Origin: Levyella massiliensis
GTDB taxonomy: Bacteria > Bacillota > Clostridia > Tissierellales > Peptoniphilaceae
NCBI RefSeq assembly: GCF_000308275.2
Contig: NZ_HG529490.1
Location: 647,695 to 711,694 of the forward strand
Reading direction: 5' to 3'
Length of the DNA stretch: 64,000 nt
Below are positions 33,415 to 42,683 of this stretch, piece after piece (position 1 is the first letter of the stretch; the number at the start of each line of letters is the position of its first letter). A program made the translations under genes and the position numbers. The notes beneath the pieces are model-generated. The model was not told where the DNA came from and did no database searches. It saw nothing but the letters and a program-made list of their open reading frames with translations.

Positions 33415-34760
33415 TCGTTCCCCCTTCCACTTGCGTCGCGCATGATATCAATTGCTTCCGCAAGCGTCATTGTCGTTTGTTCTCCACTTTCCATATTCTT
33501 CAAACTGATCTTCTTCTCCTTGCGTTCGGATTCGCCGAGAATGATCGTAAAACGTACGCCTTCGGCATCGGCATAGGAGAATTTCTTTTTCATTCTACCC
33601 GTTTCGGTATAAAGTTGAACGGTAATGCCTTCTTTTCGTAGCGCATGCACACATTCGAGCGCAAAATCCAGTTCCTCCGCGCTCATGGGAATGATGAGTG
33701 CTGTGATATAATCGCCTTTTTTCGGACGAATCAAATCGGCTTGCCGCAATTGATAGAACAGGCGTGTGAGACCGATCGAAATACCGACACCGGGCATTTT
33801 CTGTTTTGTAAAGTTGGACGCCAGATCATCATAGCGACCGCCGGAAGCGACGGAACCGATGGATTCGTAGCCTTCGATAAAGGTTTCATAGACCACACCG
33901 GTGTAATAATCCAAGCCGCGTGTAATGGAAAGATCCAACACGATGGATTCTTTCGGCATGCCAAAGCCCTGCATGGCTTTTATGATAGTCTGCAGATCGG
34001 CCCATCCTTGCTTAAATTCTTCGGCGCCGGGAGCATCATCCGGTAAAGACGCCGCATAGGCTTCCAATCGTTCTTCGGCCGGACGATCATCGGTAAGACC
34101 GATGAAGCGGAAAATTTCTTCCTGCTGTTTCGGATTGACGCCGTTCATTTCCAACAGATCCGCCACTGCATCAGCGCCAATCTTGGCCAATTTATCGATG
34201 GCATGCAAGACTTCCAGTGCATCGCGAATCCCTAACGAGGTAAAGAAGCCGTTCAACATGCCGCGATGGTTAATATGAATGTGTACGCCGGGAATTTCCA
34301 ACGCCTGAAATACGTCGTAAATGACCGCAGGGCACTCGGCATCATTAATCACCGAGAGGTTATCCAGCCCGATGACATCCACATCAGCTTGATAAAACTC
34401 GCGATAGCGACCTTTTTGGTTCCGCTCGCCACGATAGACTTTTCCAATATGATAACGACGGAACGGGAACGAAAGCTCAGAAGTGTGCTGCGCCACATAG
34501 CGCGCCAGAGGCACCGTCAGATCAAAGCGTAGCGATTGATCGGCAGAATTTTCTCCCTTCTCGATGTGATAAATCTGTTTTGTCGTCTCTCCGCCGCCTT
34601 TGGCAAAAAGAATTTCGTTTTTTTCGATAGCGGGTGTATCCAGAGGCCAGAAACCGTAACGTTGATAGGTCTTTTCGATGGCCTGCTTGACGTGTTCAAA
34701 CAGAACCTGCTCTTCCGGCAGTAGTTCCATAAATCCCGGCAGAATACTCGGTTGAATCAT
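33411..34760 (-). CDS. hisS: Histidine-tRNA ligase
   Basis: 449 residues. Class II motifs: FDLTVPLARYVAQH, YRGERNQKGRYREFYQADVDVIG (motif 2) and the HisRS signature GLDYYTGVVYE, plus motif 3 SVASGGRYDDLASNF...GVGISIGLTRLF. The C-terminal anticodon-binding domain starts near 345. AGGAGGT lies 9 bases before ATG 34760. It is 29 nt after glnN and overlaps thrS by 4 nt. An internal insertion around 195-235 is longer than in the E. coli enzyme, in line with the HisS2-like length of about 450. Confidence 0.96.
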   Translation of the reverse strand: MIQPSILPGFMELLPEEQVLFEHVKQAIEKTYQRYGFWPLDTPAIEKNEILFAKGGGETTKQIYHIEKGENSADQSLRFDLTVPLARYVAQHTSELSFPFRRYHIGKVYRGERNQKGRYREFYQADVDVIGLDNLSVINDAECPAVIYDVFQALEIPGVHIHINHRGMLNGFFTSLGIRDALEVLHAIDKLAKIGADAVADLLEMNGVNPKQQEEIFRFIGLTDDRPAEERLEAYAASLPDDAPGAEEFKQGWADLQTIIKAMQGFGMPKESIVLDLSITRGLDYYTGVVYETFIEGYESIGSVASGGRYDDLASNFTKQKMPGVGISIGLTRLFYQLRQADLIRPKKGDYITALIIPMSAEELDFALECVHALRKEGITVQLYTETGRMKKKFSYADAEGVRFTIILGESERKEKKISLKNMESGEQTTMTLAEAIDIMRDASGRGNE

Positions 34761-34789
34761 CCTTCCTACCTCCTTTAGTTATACTATTC

Positions 34790-36871
34790 CTATTGTACAA
34801 CTAAAACGCTTGAAGCGGGGTACGGAAGCAACTCTTCCGGTACAAACGCTTCAATTTCATTGCAAATATCCTCTAAGGCGCGCATCGCTTCCCGCACTTC
34901 GTCGCGATAACAAACACTTTGGCGTTTGGCATCATCCATGCCCTCCGCCTTTTTCAACGATTCTTTGAGTGCCGTGCTCGCGACATCCAAGGCATCCATG
35001 AGTCGTGCGTTTTCCTTCGCTTTTTTCTCCAACGAGGTGCTCAAGCCGCCGGCGACAGCTTTTTGCAAACGAATCTGATATTCCATAAGCGCCGGATATA
35101 TTCCCTTTGTCGCCATGCGTGCCAATACCTGCCCTTGCAAGCCCACCGAATGGTTGAATCGCTCGATAAGAATTTCGCGGCGTGCCACGAGCTCTTCACG
35201 ACTTAAAACCCCAAAGCGCTCACACAGGCGCACGGTCTCTTCTCGCGTAATGGCATCAATACTGTCCAAATAGCCGGACACCTGTTCCAGTCCTCGGCGC
35301 TTCGACTCCTCCACCCATTCCTTCTTATAACCGTCGCCGGTAAAGAGGATGCGTTGATGCTGTTCCAACGCGTGATGGCAAATCTGCATCGTGGTGTCAT
35401 GTAAGGCTTCCGGTGTAGAAGTATCCGACGACTCCAATTGCAGAGCAATCTCTTCCAAGGACTCCGCCATGCCCGCAAAGAGGAAGGTGTTCATGGCCGA
35501 GGCATTGAGCGACGAACCGAGCATGCGAAGCTCAAAGCGATTGCCGGTGAAAGATACCGGTGAGGTGCGATTGCGATCCGTCGTTTCAATAGACAGATCC
35601 GCCAGCGTGACCACCGGTTCCAAAATTGAGGTGAGTTTCACCTTCGGAATCTTTGTTGTCTTGGCCAATTCAATAAAAAGATCATGCAGCGTTTCTCCCA
35701 AGTTAATGGAAATAATAGCCGGCGGCGCTTCATTGCCACCCAAGCGATGATCATTGCCTTCATCAGAAGCCGCCATGCGCAGCAGCGTCTGATAGCGATC
35801 CACCGCCACGATAAAGGCTGTCACAAACAGCAAAAAGCGCAGATCATGCGGCTGTTCATCGCCGGGGTCAAATAAGTTCTCGCCCGTCGATGTGGTCAGG
35901 GAAAAATTGCTGTGTTTGCCCGATCCGTTCAGGCCATCAAACGGTTTTTCATGCAGTAAGCACTGGAAGCCATGATGTGTTGCCACATTTTCTAAAATGT
36001 CCATCACGACCATGTTTTGATCCACGGTCGTAATGGCATCGCCAAATACAGACGAAAATTCGTATTGTCCCGGCGATACTTCATTGTGCTCAATGGAGGC
36101 ATAAATGCCCAAATTCCAACAAGCACGATTCACTTCATTCATGTATTGCTGTACACGCTCATTCATGCCCTGGAAATAGGTGTCCTGCAAATGGCCACCC
36201 TGCAGCATTTCACTGCCGAAAAGCGCTCTACCGCACAATTTCAGATCCGGGCGATGCGCTGCCTGGGAAGCCTCCACCAGGAAAAATTCCTGCTCCAATC
36301 CCAGCGTCGGTTCCACCCAATCCACATCCGTCTTTCCGAGATCATGCAAAACGCGCACGGCTTGGGCGCTTAAGGCGTCCAGTGCCTTAATTAACGGCAT
36401 CTTCAAATCCAATGTATCGCCACGGTAGCTCATGAAGACGCTGGGAATGTAGAGCGTTGTTCCACGCACAAAGGCATACGAATTCGTATCCCAGAAGGTA
36501 TATCCGCGCGCTTCAAACGTATCGCGCAATCCCCCGTTCGGGAATGACGAGCCATCCGTTTCCCCCTTCATCAGAGCCTTGCCGGAGAGGCGCGCAAGCG
36601 GCACGCCATTGTGATCCGGTTGAATGAAGGCTTCGTGCTTTTCTGCCGTTCTTCCGTTTAACGGCTGGAACCAATGGCAAAAATGCGTTGCACCCAGTTC
36701 CATCGCCCAAGTTTTCATCGCATGCGCAATCGCATCGGCGGTCATTTGATCGATGAACTGCTGGTGCTTCATTGCCCCTCTGTACTTCTGATAGACCGGC
36801 TTCGGCAGTCTATCCCGCATCACACTGCGATTGAACTGGTATTTTCCAAATGTTTCAAATGGATGCCCCAT
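34790..36871 (-). CDS. glnN: Glutamine synthetase type III
   Basis: 693 residues, the size of GSIII rather than GSI (about 450). Start MGHPFETFGKYQFNRSVMRD at ATG 36871 with GAGAGGT upstream; the longer frame to 37192 would run through the tRNA-Cys gene and is rejected. Active-site motifs: LGLEQEFFLVEAS, IEHNEVSPGQYEFSS, LNGSGKHSNFSLTT and LGGNEAPPAIISINLG; the C-terminal helical domain is typical of GSIII. It makes glutamine from glutamate, ammonia and ATP. Next to hisS-thrS and, beyond the tRNA, a glutaminase and Ala/Gln symporter, giving a glutamine-centred neighbourhood. Confidence 0.95.
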   Translation of the reverse strand: MGHPFETFGKYQFNRSVMRDRLPKPVYQKYRGAMKHQQFIDQMTADAIAHAMKTWAMELGATHFCHWFQPLNGRTAEKHEAFIQPDHNGVPLARLSGKALMKGETDGSSFPNGGLRDTFEARGYTFWDTNSYAFVRGTTLYIPSVFMSYRGDTLDLKMPLIKALDALSAQAVRVLHDLGKTDVDWVEPTLGLEQEFFLVEASQAAHRPDLKLCGRALFGSEMLQGGHLQDTYFQGMNERVQQYMNEVNRACWNLGIYASIEHNEVSPGQYEFSSVFGDAITTVDQNMVVMDILENVATHHGFQCLLHEKPFDGLNGSGKHSNFSLTTSTGENLFDPGDEQPHDLRFLLFVTAFIVAVDRYQTLLRMAASDEGNDHRLGGNEAPPAIISINLGETLHDLFIELAKTTKIPKVKLTSILEPVVTLADLSIETTDRNRTSPVSFTGNRFELRMLGSSLNASAMNTFLFAGMAESLEEIALQLESSDTSTPEALHDTTMQICHHALEQHQRILFTGDGYKKEWVEESKRRGLEQVSGYLDSIDAITREETVRLCERFGVLSREELVARREILIERFNHSVGLQGQVLARMATKGIYPALMEYQIRLQKAVAGGLSTSLEKKAKENARLMDALDVASTALKESLKKAEGMDDAKRQSVCYRDEVREAMRALEDICNEIEAFVPEELLPYPASSVLVVQ

Positions 36872-37033
36872 GCTATACCTCTCTTTCTGAAAAATATAAA
36901 ATATCATACCAAAAAAGCATATCCTACGCGAGAAACGAAATAGAAAATAGGAGGCGTACGGGTACGGATGCGAAAAAACAACTGTCTCTTCGCAAAAACA
37001 ATGCCTGAAGTCTTTGGAAACGCAGGAGCAAAC

Positions 37034-37060
37034 AAAAAAAGAGATCCGAACGGATCTCTT
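37034..37060 (-). terminator. Terminator after tRNA-Cys
   Basis: 10-bp stem AAGAGATCCG / CGGATCTCTT (37039-37048, 37051-37060) with seven T on the minus strand. Confidence 0.85.
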
Positions 37061-37066
37061 AGAAAA

Positions 37067-37137
37067 AGGCGACACCCAGATTTGAACTGGGGGTGAAGGT
37101 GTTGCAGACCTCTGCCTTACCACTTGGCTATGTCGCC
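37067..37137 (-). tRNA. tRNA-Cys (GCA)
   Basis: 71 nt on the minus strand. Acceptor arm GGCGACA / TGTCGCC with T discriminator, D-arm AGCCAAGTGGTAAGGC, anticodon loop containing TGCAA (anticodon GCA), T-arm CCCAGTTCAAATCTGGG. No CCA is encoded. Own promoter upstream and terminator downstream. Confidence 0.96.
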
Positions 37138-37163
37138 ATAAATTGTCAAACCACGTGAATAAG

Positions 37164-37192
37164 ATTGTACCATCCACAGTACAATTCTGCAA
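37164..37192 (-). promoter_or_regulatory. Promoter of tRNA-Cys
   Basis: Minus strand TTGCAG (37192-37187), 17 bases, TACAAT (37169-37164); about 27 bp before the mature 5' end. Confidence 0.75.
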
Positions 37193-37193
37193 G

Positions 37194-37243
37194 AAAAATT
37201 ATAATCGCAGCGTTTCCGCGCATGAAACACGGAAACGCCACGA
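37194..37243 (-). terminator. Terminator after the Ala/Gln symporter
   Basis: Arms 37210-37220 and 37228-37238 pair (GCGTTTCCGTG type), followed on the minus strand by an AT/T-rich tract. Confidence 0.65.
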
Positions 37244-37263
37244 TTTTCTGAAAAGGATTACTA

Positions 37264-38679
37264 TTATTTCCAGAAGTCGAGTTTCGAATCATCTAAGCCG
37301 ATGTTTTTGGCCAAGAAGACCGGATTCTTGCCTTGTTTTCGTTGTACCTCGTAATCATGCAGCGCAGCGATAGCATGTTTTCCGAGAATCAAAATGGATG
37401 GCAGATTGATCAATGCCATCACGCCCATTAAAAGATCGCTCAACGCCCAAGCATATTTTGCTTTCTGCGCCGCACCGAGGAAGATAACCACAACAGCCAA
37501 GATGCGATAGACCGTCATAAAGGTTTTGCTTGGTTTCTTGCCGGCGATATAGGCAAGGTTATTGTCCACATAGAAAAGATTGCCGATGAGGGTTGTAAAA
37601 GCAAAGAGCGCCAACGAGAAGGTGATGAACGGTGCGCCGAAGTTTCCAAGGAATGTGGAAACGGCTTGCTGAACATAGGGAGCACCATCTAAGGCTTCTG
37701 CCGGTTCGATGCCGGAGCTTAAGCACATAAATGCCGTTGCGGAGCAAATCAGAAGCGTATCGATAAAGACGGAAAGCATCTGTACCAGACCCTGTTTCAC
37801 CGGGTGACTGACGCTGGCAGCAGCTGCTGCATTCGGCGCAGAACCGATACCGGCTTCATTGGAATAGAGGCCGCGCTTAATGCCATACATCAGGCTGGAG
37901 CCCGCAATGCCGCCAAAAATGGCTTTGAAGTTGAACGCATCCGAGAAAATACGGCCGAAAACGGTGGGCATATAACCGATATTCATGAAGATCATAACAA
38001 GCGAAACCACGACAAATATGATGCCCATGATGGGAACCAGGGCCGAGGTAAACTGAATGATGCGTTTGCCGCCGCCGAAGATGCAGTAGGCCGTAATCAG
38101 AGCCAATACGCCGCCGATAATCCACGGCGTCAACGCTTTATTATAAAAGCCATAAGCGGAAAAGCTGGTCTGCAGGTTGAAGGCCGCAAGCATATTAAAG
38201 CCGACAGCATAGGTTAAGATCAAGGAAATGGCAAAAACAATACCCAAGGCGCGACTGTGTAGTGCCGATTCAATGTAATAGGAAGGACCGCCGTAGCTTC
38301 CGCCGTCCGGATCGCGACGTTTATAGATTTGTGCCAAAGTGGATTCGACAAAGGCCGAGGCACCGCCGATAATAGCAACGATCCACATCCAAAAGATGGC
38401 ACCGTAGCCGCCGAGACACAGCGCACTCGACACACCCACGATATTGCCGGTACCCACACGCGACGCCGTAGAGACCATGAGGGCTTGGAAGGAGGAGACG
38501 GAATTTTTATCGGCCGGTTTTTCAACCACTACGCGAATAGCATCCTTAAAGAGACGCCCCTGCAAAAAGCCCGAGCGAATGGTAAAGTACAGGCCGATGC
38601 CCAACAGAAGAATGATCAGTATCGGATAATAGAGCACATCATTAATCTTACCGATGACATCAAAGATTGCTTTTAGCAT
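37264..38679 (-). CDS. Alanine/glycine/glutamine:Na+ symporter (AgcS family)
   Basis: 471 residues, about eleven helices. AgcS signatures: STASRVGTGNIVGVSSAL, YGIKRGLYSNEAGIGSAPNAAAAA and LIGNLFYVDNN. It imports small neutral amino acids with Na+. It follows glutaminase by 17 nt in one operon, which argues for glutamine (or alanine) as substrate. ATG 38679 has AGGAGAAAATT upstream. A terminator follows. Confidence 0.93.
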   Translation of the reverse strand: MLKAIFDVIGKINDVLYYPILIILLLGIGLYFTIRSGFLQGRLFKDAIRVVVEKPADKNSVSSFQALMVSTASRVGTGNIVGVSSALCLGGYGAIFWMWIVAIIGGASAFVESTLAQIYKRRDPDGGSYGGPSYYIESALHSRALGIVFAISLILTYAVGFNMLAAFNLQTSFSAYGFYNKALTPWIIGGVLALITAYCIFGGGKRIIQFTSALVPIMGIIFVVVSLVMIFMNIGYMPTVFGRIFSDAFNFKAIFGGIAGSSLMYGIKRGLYSNEAGIGSAPNAAAAASVSHPVKQGLVQMLSVFIDTLLICSATAFMCLSSGIEPAEALDGAPYVQQAVSTFLGNFGAPFITFSLALFAFTTLIGNLFYVDNNLAYIAGKKPSKTFMTVYRILAVVVIFLGAAQKAKYAWALSDLLMGVMALINLPSILILGKHAIAALHDYEVQRKQGKNPVFLAKNIGLDDSKLDFWK

Positions 38680-38696
38680 AATTTTCTCCTAAGTGT

Positions 38697-39623
38697 TTAA
38701 TAAATATGCAGATTCAATAATTTCGAGAGTCGTTCCAGCATGCGCACACCAACATAGGAATTGCCATGCTTATCCAGACCCGGGCAAAATACACCGATAC
38801 CGTAGCCTGAACGACTGCTTGCTACAATACCGCCACCAACACCGCTTTTTGCCGGTATGCCGACTAGTAGAGCAAATTCTCCCGCATAATCATAGGTACC
38901 GCAGGTAGCCATCACGGTACGCAGAATGGATGCGTTCTCGACAGAAAGAATCTGCTTACCTTCCGCATCTTTACCGTCATGCGCCAGTACCGCTCCAAGC
39001 TTAGCCAAATCCAGTGTGTTCACCAATAAAGAACAGGACTTAAAATAGGCGTTAAGCATATCTTCCACATTGATCTTTGGCGAAATAATGCCATCGTTGA
39101 GGAGCATATACGTCAGCGCACGATTGGCAAAGGCGGAACCACTCTCCGATTGGTAGATCGCATGGCTGTAATCCAAATCCGAACGCCCGATCACTTCTCG
39201 TGCGCGTTCTCGGATCTTTTCAAACGTATTTTCGTTATATTCCTGTGCCAATAATGAGGTGGCCACGATGGCACCTGCATTGATAAAGGGATTCACAGGA
39301 ATATTTTTGTGACTCAATTCCAATTCAATAATGCTGTTGAACGGCTTGGAGGATGGCGTGACGCCGATAAATTGCCGCACATAAGAAATATCATAGGTCT
39401 CTAACACACAAAGATAAATAATGATCTTAGCAATGCTTTGGGCCGAAAACTTGTAGTGGTCTTCACCCACGGATACTGTTTCAAAATCCGGGTTGATGAG
39501 CGTTGCTCCGACCGTGTCTCTGTGTTGTTTAGCAAGCTCCGGAATATAGTCTGCGACTTTTCCCTGATCGGTATAGCCTCTTCCGTAGCGATACGCTTCC
39601 TCTAAAGCGCTTTTGATGTCCAT
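38697..39623 (-). CDS. glsA: Glutaminase (GlsA type)
   Basis: 308 residues, normal. Serine-dependent beta-lactamase-like fold: catalytic S63-x-x-K66 in KFSAQSIAKI, plus NPFINAGAIVATSLL and GIPAKSGVGGGIVA. It hydrolyses glutamine to glutamate and ammonia. ATG 39623 has AAAGGAGGAAAAT. Operon with the AgcS symporter, divergent from an aminotransferase. Together these suggest glutamine uptake and deamidation, as used for acid resistance or energy in other bacteria; that role is inference. Confidence 0.94.
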   Translation of the reverse strand: MDIKSALEEAYRYGRGYTDQGKVADYIPELAKQHRDTVGATLINPDFETVSVGEDHYKFSAQSIAKIIIYLCVLETYDISYVRQFIGVTPSSKPFNSIIELELSHKNIPVNPFINAGAIVATSLLAQEYNENTFEKIRERAREVIGRSDLDYSHAIYQSESGSAFANRALTYMLLNDGIISPKINVEDMLNAYFKSCSLLVNTLDLAKLGAVLAHDGKDAEGKQILSVENASILRTVMATCGTYDYAGEFALLVGIPAKSGVGGGIVASSRSGYGIGVFCPGLDKHGNSYVGVRMLERLSKLLNLHIY

Positions 39624-39674
39624 ATTTTCCTCCTTTCTATTCCCCATCATAGCGCAATCCTTCACTTCTTCCTA

Positions 39675-39695
39675 AGTATACTCGAAACGTTTTCT
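39675..39695 (-). promoter_or_regulatory. Possible glsA promoter with cre-like box
   Basis: Minus strand TATACT (39680-39675) preceded by AGAAAACGTTTCGA, which fits the CcpA cre consensus TGWAANCGNTNWCA at most fixed positions but not all. The -35 is weak. Carbon control is only a suggestion. Confidence 0.3.
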
Positions 39696-39918
39696 GTAGA
39701 AAAGAGAAATTATGAGCTATTGCATAATCACTGAAAATCGCCTGTAAGGTGCTTTTACGCATTTATGCTATTAGAATCCTTTGAACCAAGGGAAACCCTT
39801 TCATTGCAAGATATAATTTTTTAACATAAAGTGCGACGAGAGGTCCTCTCTTCGTATATACTTACTTAGCAATACATAGTTTTTCATAGCAACGTTCCTG
39901 TTCGGATTGGAGGTTTTC

Positions 39919-41112
39919 ATGAAAGTTTCACAGCGCGTTTCTGCCCTTCCCGTATCACCAACACGTCGCTACCTTGGTCTAGCCAAAGAAGCAGAGGGGA
40001 AAGGTAAACACGTCCTGCGTTTGAGTATCGGACAGCCCGACTTACAACCGCCGCGCGAATACTTTGAAGCATTGGCGCAAATTCCGGAAGGTCGCATCCC
40101 CTATCCCAACGCTTCCGGTCTGGAAGAACTGCGCGTAGCGCAGCAACGCTATTATGCGCGTCACGGCATCGATTTTGCACCCAATGAAATTTTTGTAACG
40201 GATGGAGCCATGGGCGCAATTGAGTTCAGTATTTTGGCTACGTGCGATCCCGGCGATGTCATCTTACTGATTGAGCCGTTCTATTCCAACTATGCCATGA
40301 TCACCCATCTGACAGGCGTTGACTTCCGAACCGTGACAACGAAAGCAGAAGAAGATTTTGTCATTCCTTCGGAAGAGGCCTTTGAAGCGCAGTATTGCGA
40401 CGGGATGAAAGCTATCTTGCTTTCGAGCCCTTGTAATCCGACGGGAAGAATGTATCGCAGAGACGAACTGGAAACCATCGTGCGTTTTGCAAAAAAACAC
40501 GACCTCATCATTCTGGCTGATGAAGTGTATCGCGAATTTTACTTCGTCGAACGCCCCTTTGTGTCGTTCTATGAATTTTCGGAAATCCGTCCGCAGCTGG
40601 TTCTGTTGGACAGTGCCTCCAAAAAGTATGCTGTCTGCGGCGCCCGCATTGGTACGGCTTCAACGCATAACAAAGCCTTACAACAATCTTTTGCGAAGCT
40701 CTGTCAAATGCGCCTCGGGGTCTCTGCCTCAGAGCAGCAAGCGGTGGCAGCACTCGGCAATGTGGATCCGCGCTACCACGAAGGCGTGCGCGAAATCTAT
40801 CGTACGCGTCGCCAAGTGATGCTGGATGCCTTTTCTAAGATGGATGGCATCCGTTATTCGCAGCCGGAAGGTGCGTTCTATTCGTTGGTAAAATTGCCGG
40901 TGAAAAATGCCGAGGCCTTTGTGCAATGGATGCTCACTGATTTTGATTGCGAAGGCGAGACGGTGCTACTGACGCCGGCTGGCGGCTTTTACAGTTCCTC
41001 TGAACACGGGCAGGACGAAATCCGTATCTCTTATTGCGTGGACGAAGAAGAGCTGAAACGCGCCCTGCACATCGTAAACGAAGGCTTAAAAGCCTATCCC
41101 GATAAAAAATGA
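39919..41112 (+). CDS. PLP aminotransferase, class I/II (AspC/AlaT type)
   Basis: 397 residues, fold type I. Motifs: LRLSIGQPDLQPP, TDGAMGAIEFSI, LSSPCNPTGRMYRRDEL, LIILADEVYREFYF, the PLP lysine near K235 in SASKKYAVCGARIGT, and the substrate-carboxylate Arg in DEIRISYCVDEEEL. GGAGG lies five bases before ATG 39919. It resembles aspartate/alanine aminotransferases. It is divergent from glutaminase, so a glutamate-linked transamination fits the neighbourhood. Exact substrate unknown. Confidence 0.9.
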   Translation: MKVSQRVSALPVSPTRRYLGLAKEAEGKGKHVLRLSIGQPDLQPPREYFEALAQIPEGRIPYPNASGLEELRVAQQRYYARHGIDFAPNEIFVTDGAMGAIEFSILATCDPGDVILLIEPFYSNYAMITHLTGVDFRTVTTKAEEDFVIPSEEAFEAQYCDGMKAILLSSPCNPTGRMYRRDELETIVRFAKKHDLIILADEVYREFYFVERPFVSFYEFSEIRPQLVLLDSASKKYAVCGARIGTASTHNKALQQSFAKLCQMRLGVSASEQQAVAALGNVDPRYHEGVREIYRTRRQVMLDAFSKMDGIRYSQPEGAFYSLVKLPVKNAEAFVQWMLTDFDCEGETVLLTPAGGFYSSSEHGQDEIRISYCVDEEELKRALHIVNEGLKAYPDKK

Positions 41113-41122
41113 TGACGATGCA

Positions 41123-41151
41123 TTGCATCAATAGAAACAGTCTGCTATAAT
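41123..41151 (+). promoter_or_regulatory. Promoter of the uracil permease gene
   Basis: TTGCAT (41123-41128), 17 bases, TATAAT (41146-41151). Confidence 0.8.
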
Positions 41152-41171
41152 CTTGTCAATTTTGGGCTTAG

Positions 41172-41197
41172 GAACGCTCGGGGAAACCCGAGCGTTC
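41172..41197 (+). other. Perfect GAAA-tetraloop hairpin in the uraA leader
   Basis: Arms GAACGCTCGGG and CCCGAGCGTTC (11 bp, perfect) closed by GAAA, between promoter and ribosome site. No T-run follows, so it is not a terminator. It does not fit a PyrR site or a purine riboswitch. An RNA-stability element or protein site is possible. Confidence 0.6.
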
Positions 41198-41215
41198 GTA
41201 CAGAATGGAGGGATT

Positions 41216-42589
41216 ATGGAACGCAACAACCTTTCGGAAAAAGCGACCACGAAACCGGGCGAAGCTGCGATTTGGGACATTACCACCATGGCTGTCCCCA
41301 CCCGACTTCTCCTCGGACTGCAACATTTGTTCGCGATGTTCGGAGCAACGATACTCGTCCCCTTGCTGACGGGACTGGACATTTCAACAACATTACTCAT
41401 GGCCGGACTTGGAACCCTGTTATTCCACTTTATAACGCGGGGAAAAGTACCGGCTTTTTTGGGCTCATCTTTTGCTTTCCTGGGCGGCTACGCCGCGGTT
41501 GCTCCCTTTGTAAACGGGCAACCCAATACGGCCATGCTTCCCTATGCCAGCGGCGGTGTCTTTGCGGCGGGCCTTGTGTATGTGGTACTTGCTCTGTTTA
41601 TCTATAAATTTGGCGTGGAACGCGTTATGCGCTTCTTCCCACCGGTAGTGACGGGACCGATCATCATTTCCATCGGCTTGACCTTGGCGCCTTCCGCCAT
41701 CGGTAACGCCTCTTCGGACTGGCTGTTGGCGATTGTCGCCATTGCTACGATCATCTTCTTTAACATTTGGGGCAAAGGCATGCTGCGCATTATTCCGCTG
41801 ATCTTGGCCGTGCTCGTCTCGTATGCCGTCGCGTTGCTTTTGCATCGCGTCGATTTCAGCACCATCGTAGCGGCCGCGCCTGTGGCTCTACCTCTGCATC
41901 CAGAAAGTTTTATGAAATTCAACGTCTCTGCCATCATCACCATCATGCCCATTTCCTTAGCAACGATGATGGAGCATATCGGTGATATTACTGCCATTGG
42001 TGCTACTGTAGGCAAAAACTATATCCGCGAACCCGGCCTGCATCGCACCTTGCTCGGTGACGGTCTGGCCACTTCCTTAGCGGCGGCCTTTGGTGGTCCG
42101 GCAAATACCACCTACGGTGAAAACACGGGTGTATTAGCGCTTACGCGAGTCTACGATCCGCGTGTTATGCAGATCACCGCTGTCTTTGCCATTATTCTGT
42201 CCTTCTTCCCTGTGGTAAGCGGCTTCATCCGTTCCATTCCGACAGCGATCATCGGCGGCGTTTCCCTCATCCTCTACGGTATGATCTCCGCCATCGGCGT
42301 TCGCAACCTGGTCGAAAACCAGGTCGATTTCACCAACAGCCGTAACCTCATCGTTGCTGCCGCCATCTTTGTCTCAGCACTTGGCTTCACCGGCGACCAT
42401 CCGGGCATCTCCTTCTCCGTCGGAGCTACCACCATTTCCCTTTCTGGTTTGGCCATTGCTGCCATTTTAGGCATCGTGCTCAATGCCGTTTTGCCGGGCA
42501 AGGATTATGATTTCACCGTGGAAGAGCCGAAGGATACCGGCGTTAACTTCTCCGGCGTGACAGATCGTGCTTCAAACGAAGACTTATAA
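41216..42589 (+). CDS. uraA: Uracil/xanthine permease (NCS2, UraA-like)
   Basis: 457 residues, about 14 segments. MERNNLSEKATT start with GGAGGGATT upstream. NCS2 landmarks: GLQHLFAMFGATILVPLLTG, PAFLGSSFAFLGGYAA, FFPPVVTGPIIISIGLTL, MEHIGDITAIGATVGKNY and AAFGGPANTTYGENTGVLALT. The last two resemble the UraA uracil site (Glu-His-x-Gly and Gly-Glu-Asn). It imports uracil with H+. Single-gene transcript with its own promoter and terminator. Confidence 0.94.
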   Translation: MERNNLSEKATTKPGEAAIWDITTMAVPTRLLLGLQHLFAMFGATILVPLLTGLDISTTLLMAGLGTLLFHFITRGKVPAFLGSSFAFLGGYAAVAPFVNGQPNTAMLPYASGGVFAAGLVYVVLALFIYKFGVERVMRFFPPVVTGPIIISIGLTLAPSAIGNASSDWLLAIVAIATIIFFNIWGKGMLRIIPLILAVLVSYAVALLLHRVDFSTIVAAAPVALPLHPESFMKFNVSAIITIMPISLATMMEHIGDITAIGATVGKNYIREPGLHRTLLGDGLATSLAAAFGGPANTTYGENTGVLALTRVYDPRVMQITAVFAIILSFFPVVSGFIRSIPTAIIGGVSLILYGMISAIGVRNLVENQVDFTNSRNLIVAAAIFVSALGFTGDHPGISFSVGATTISLSGLAIAAILGIVLNAVLPGKDYDFTVEEPKDTGVNFSGVTDRASNEDL

Positions 42590-42623
42590 CACAGATAATA
42601 TTCACAAATGAGATCATAAAGAG

Positions 42624-42658
42624 GTTCGCCGCGCTTCTGCCGCGGCGTTCTTTTTTTT
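42624..42658 (+). terminator. Terminator after uraA
   Basis: CGCCGCG / CGCGGCG stem (42627-42633, 42641-42647) followed by TTC and eight T. Confidence 0.85.
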
Positions 42659-42683
42659 GAATTTGCTGCGTTATTGACGCTTA

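Noticed and set aside
36872-37192. N-terminal extension of glutamine synthetase
   Set aside because: The extra 107 codons run through the tRNA-Cys gene; the family start MGHPFETF with a ribosome site is at 36871.
41172-41197. Transcription attenuator before uraA
   Set aside because: The hairpin has no following T-run and no alternative pairing was seen.
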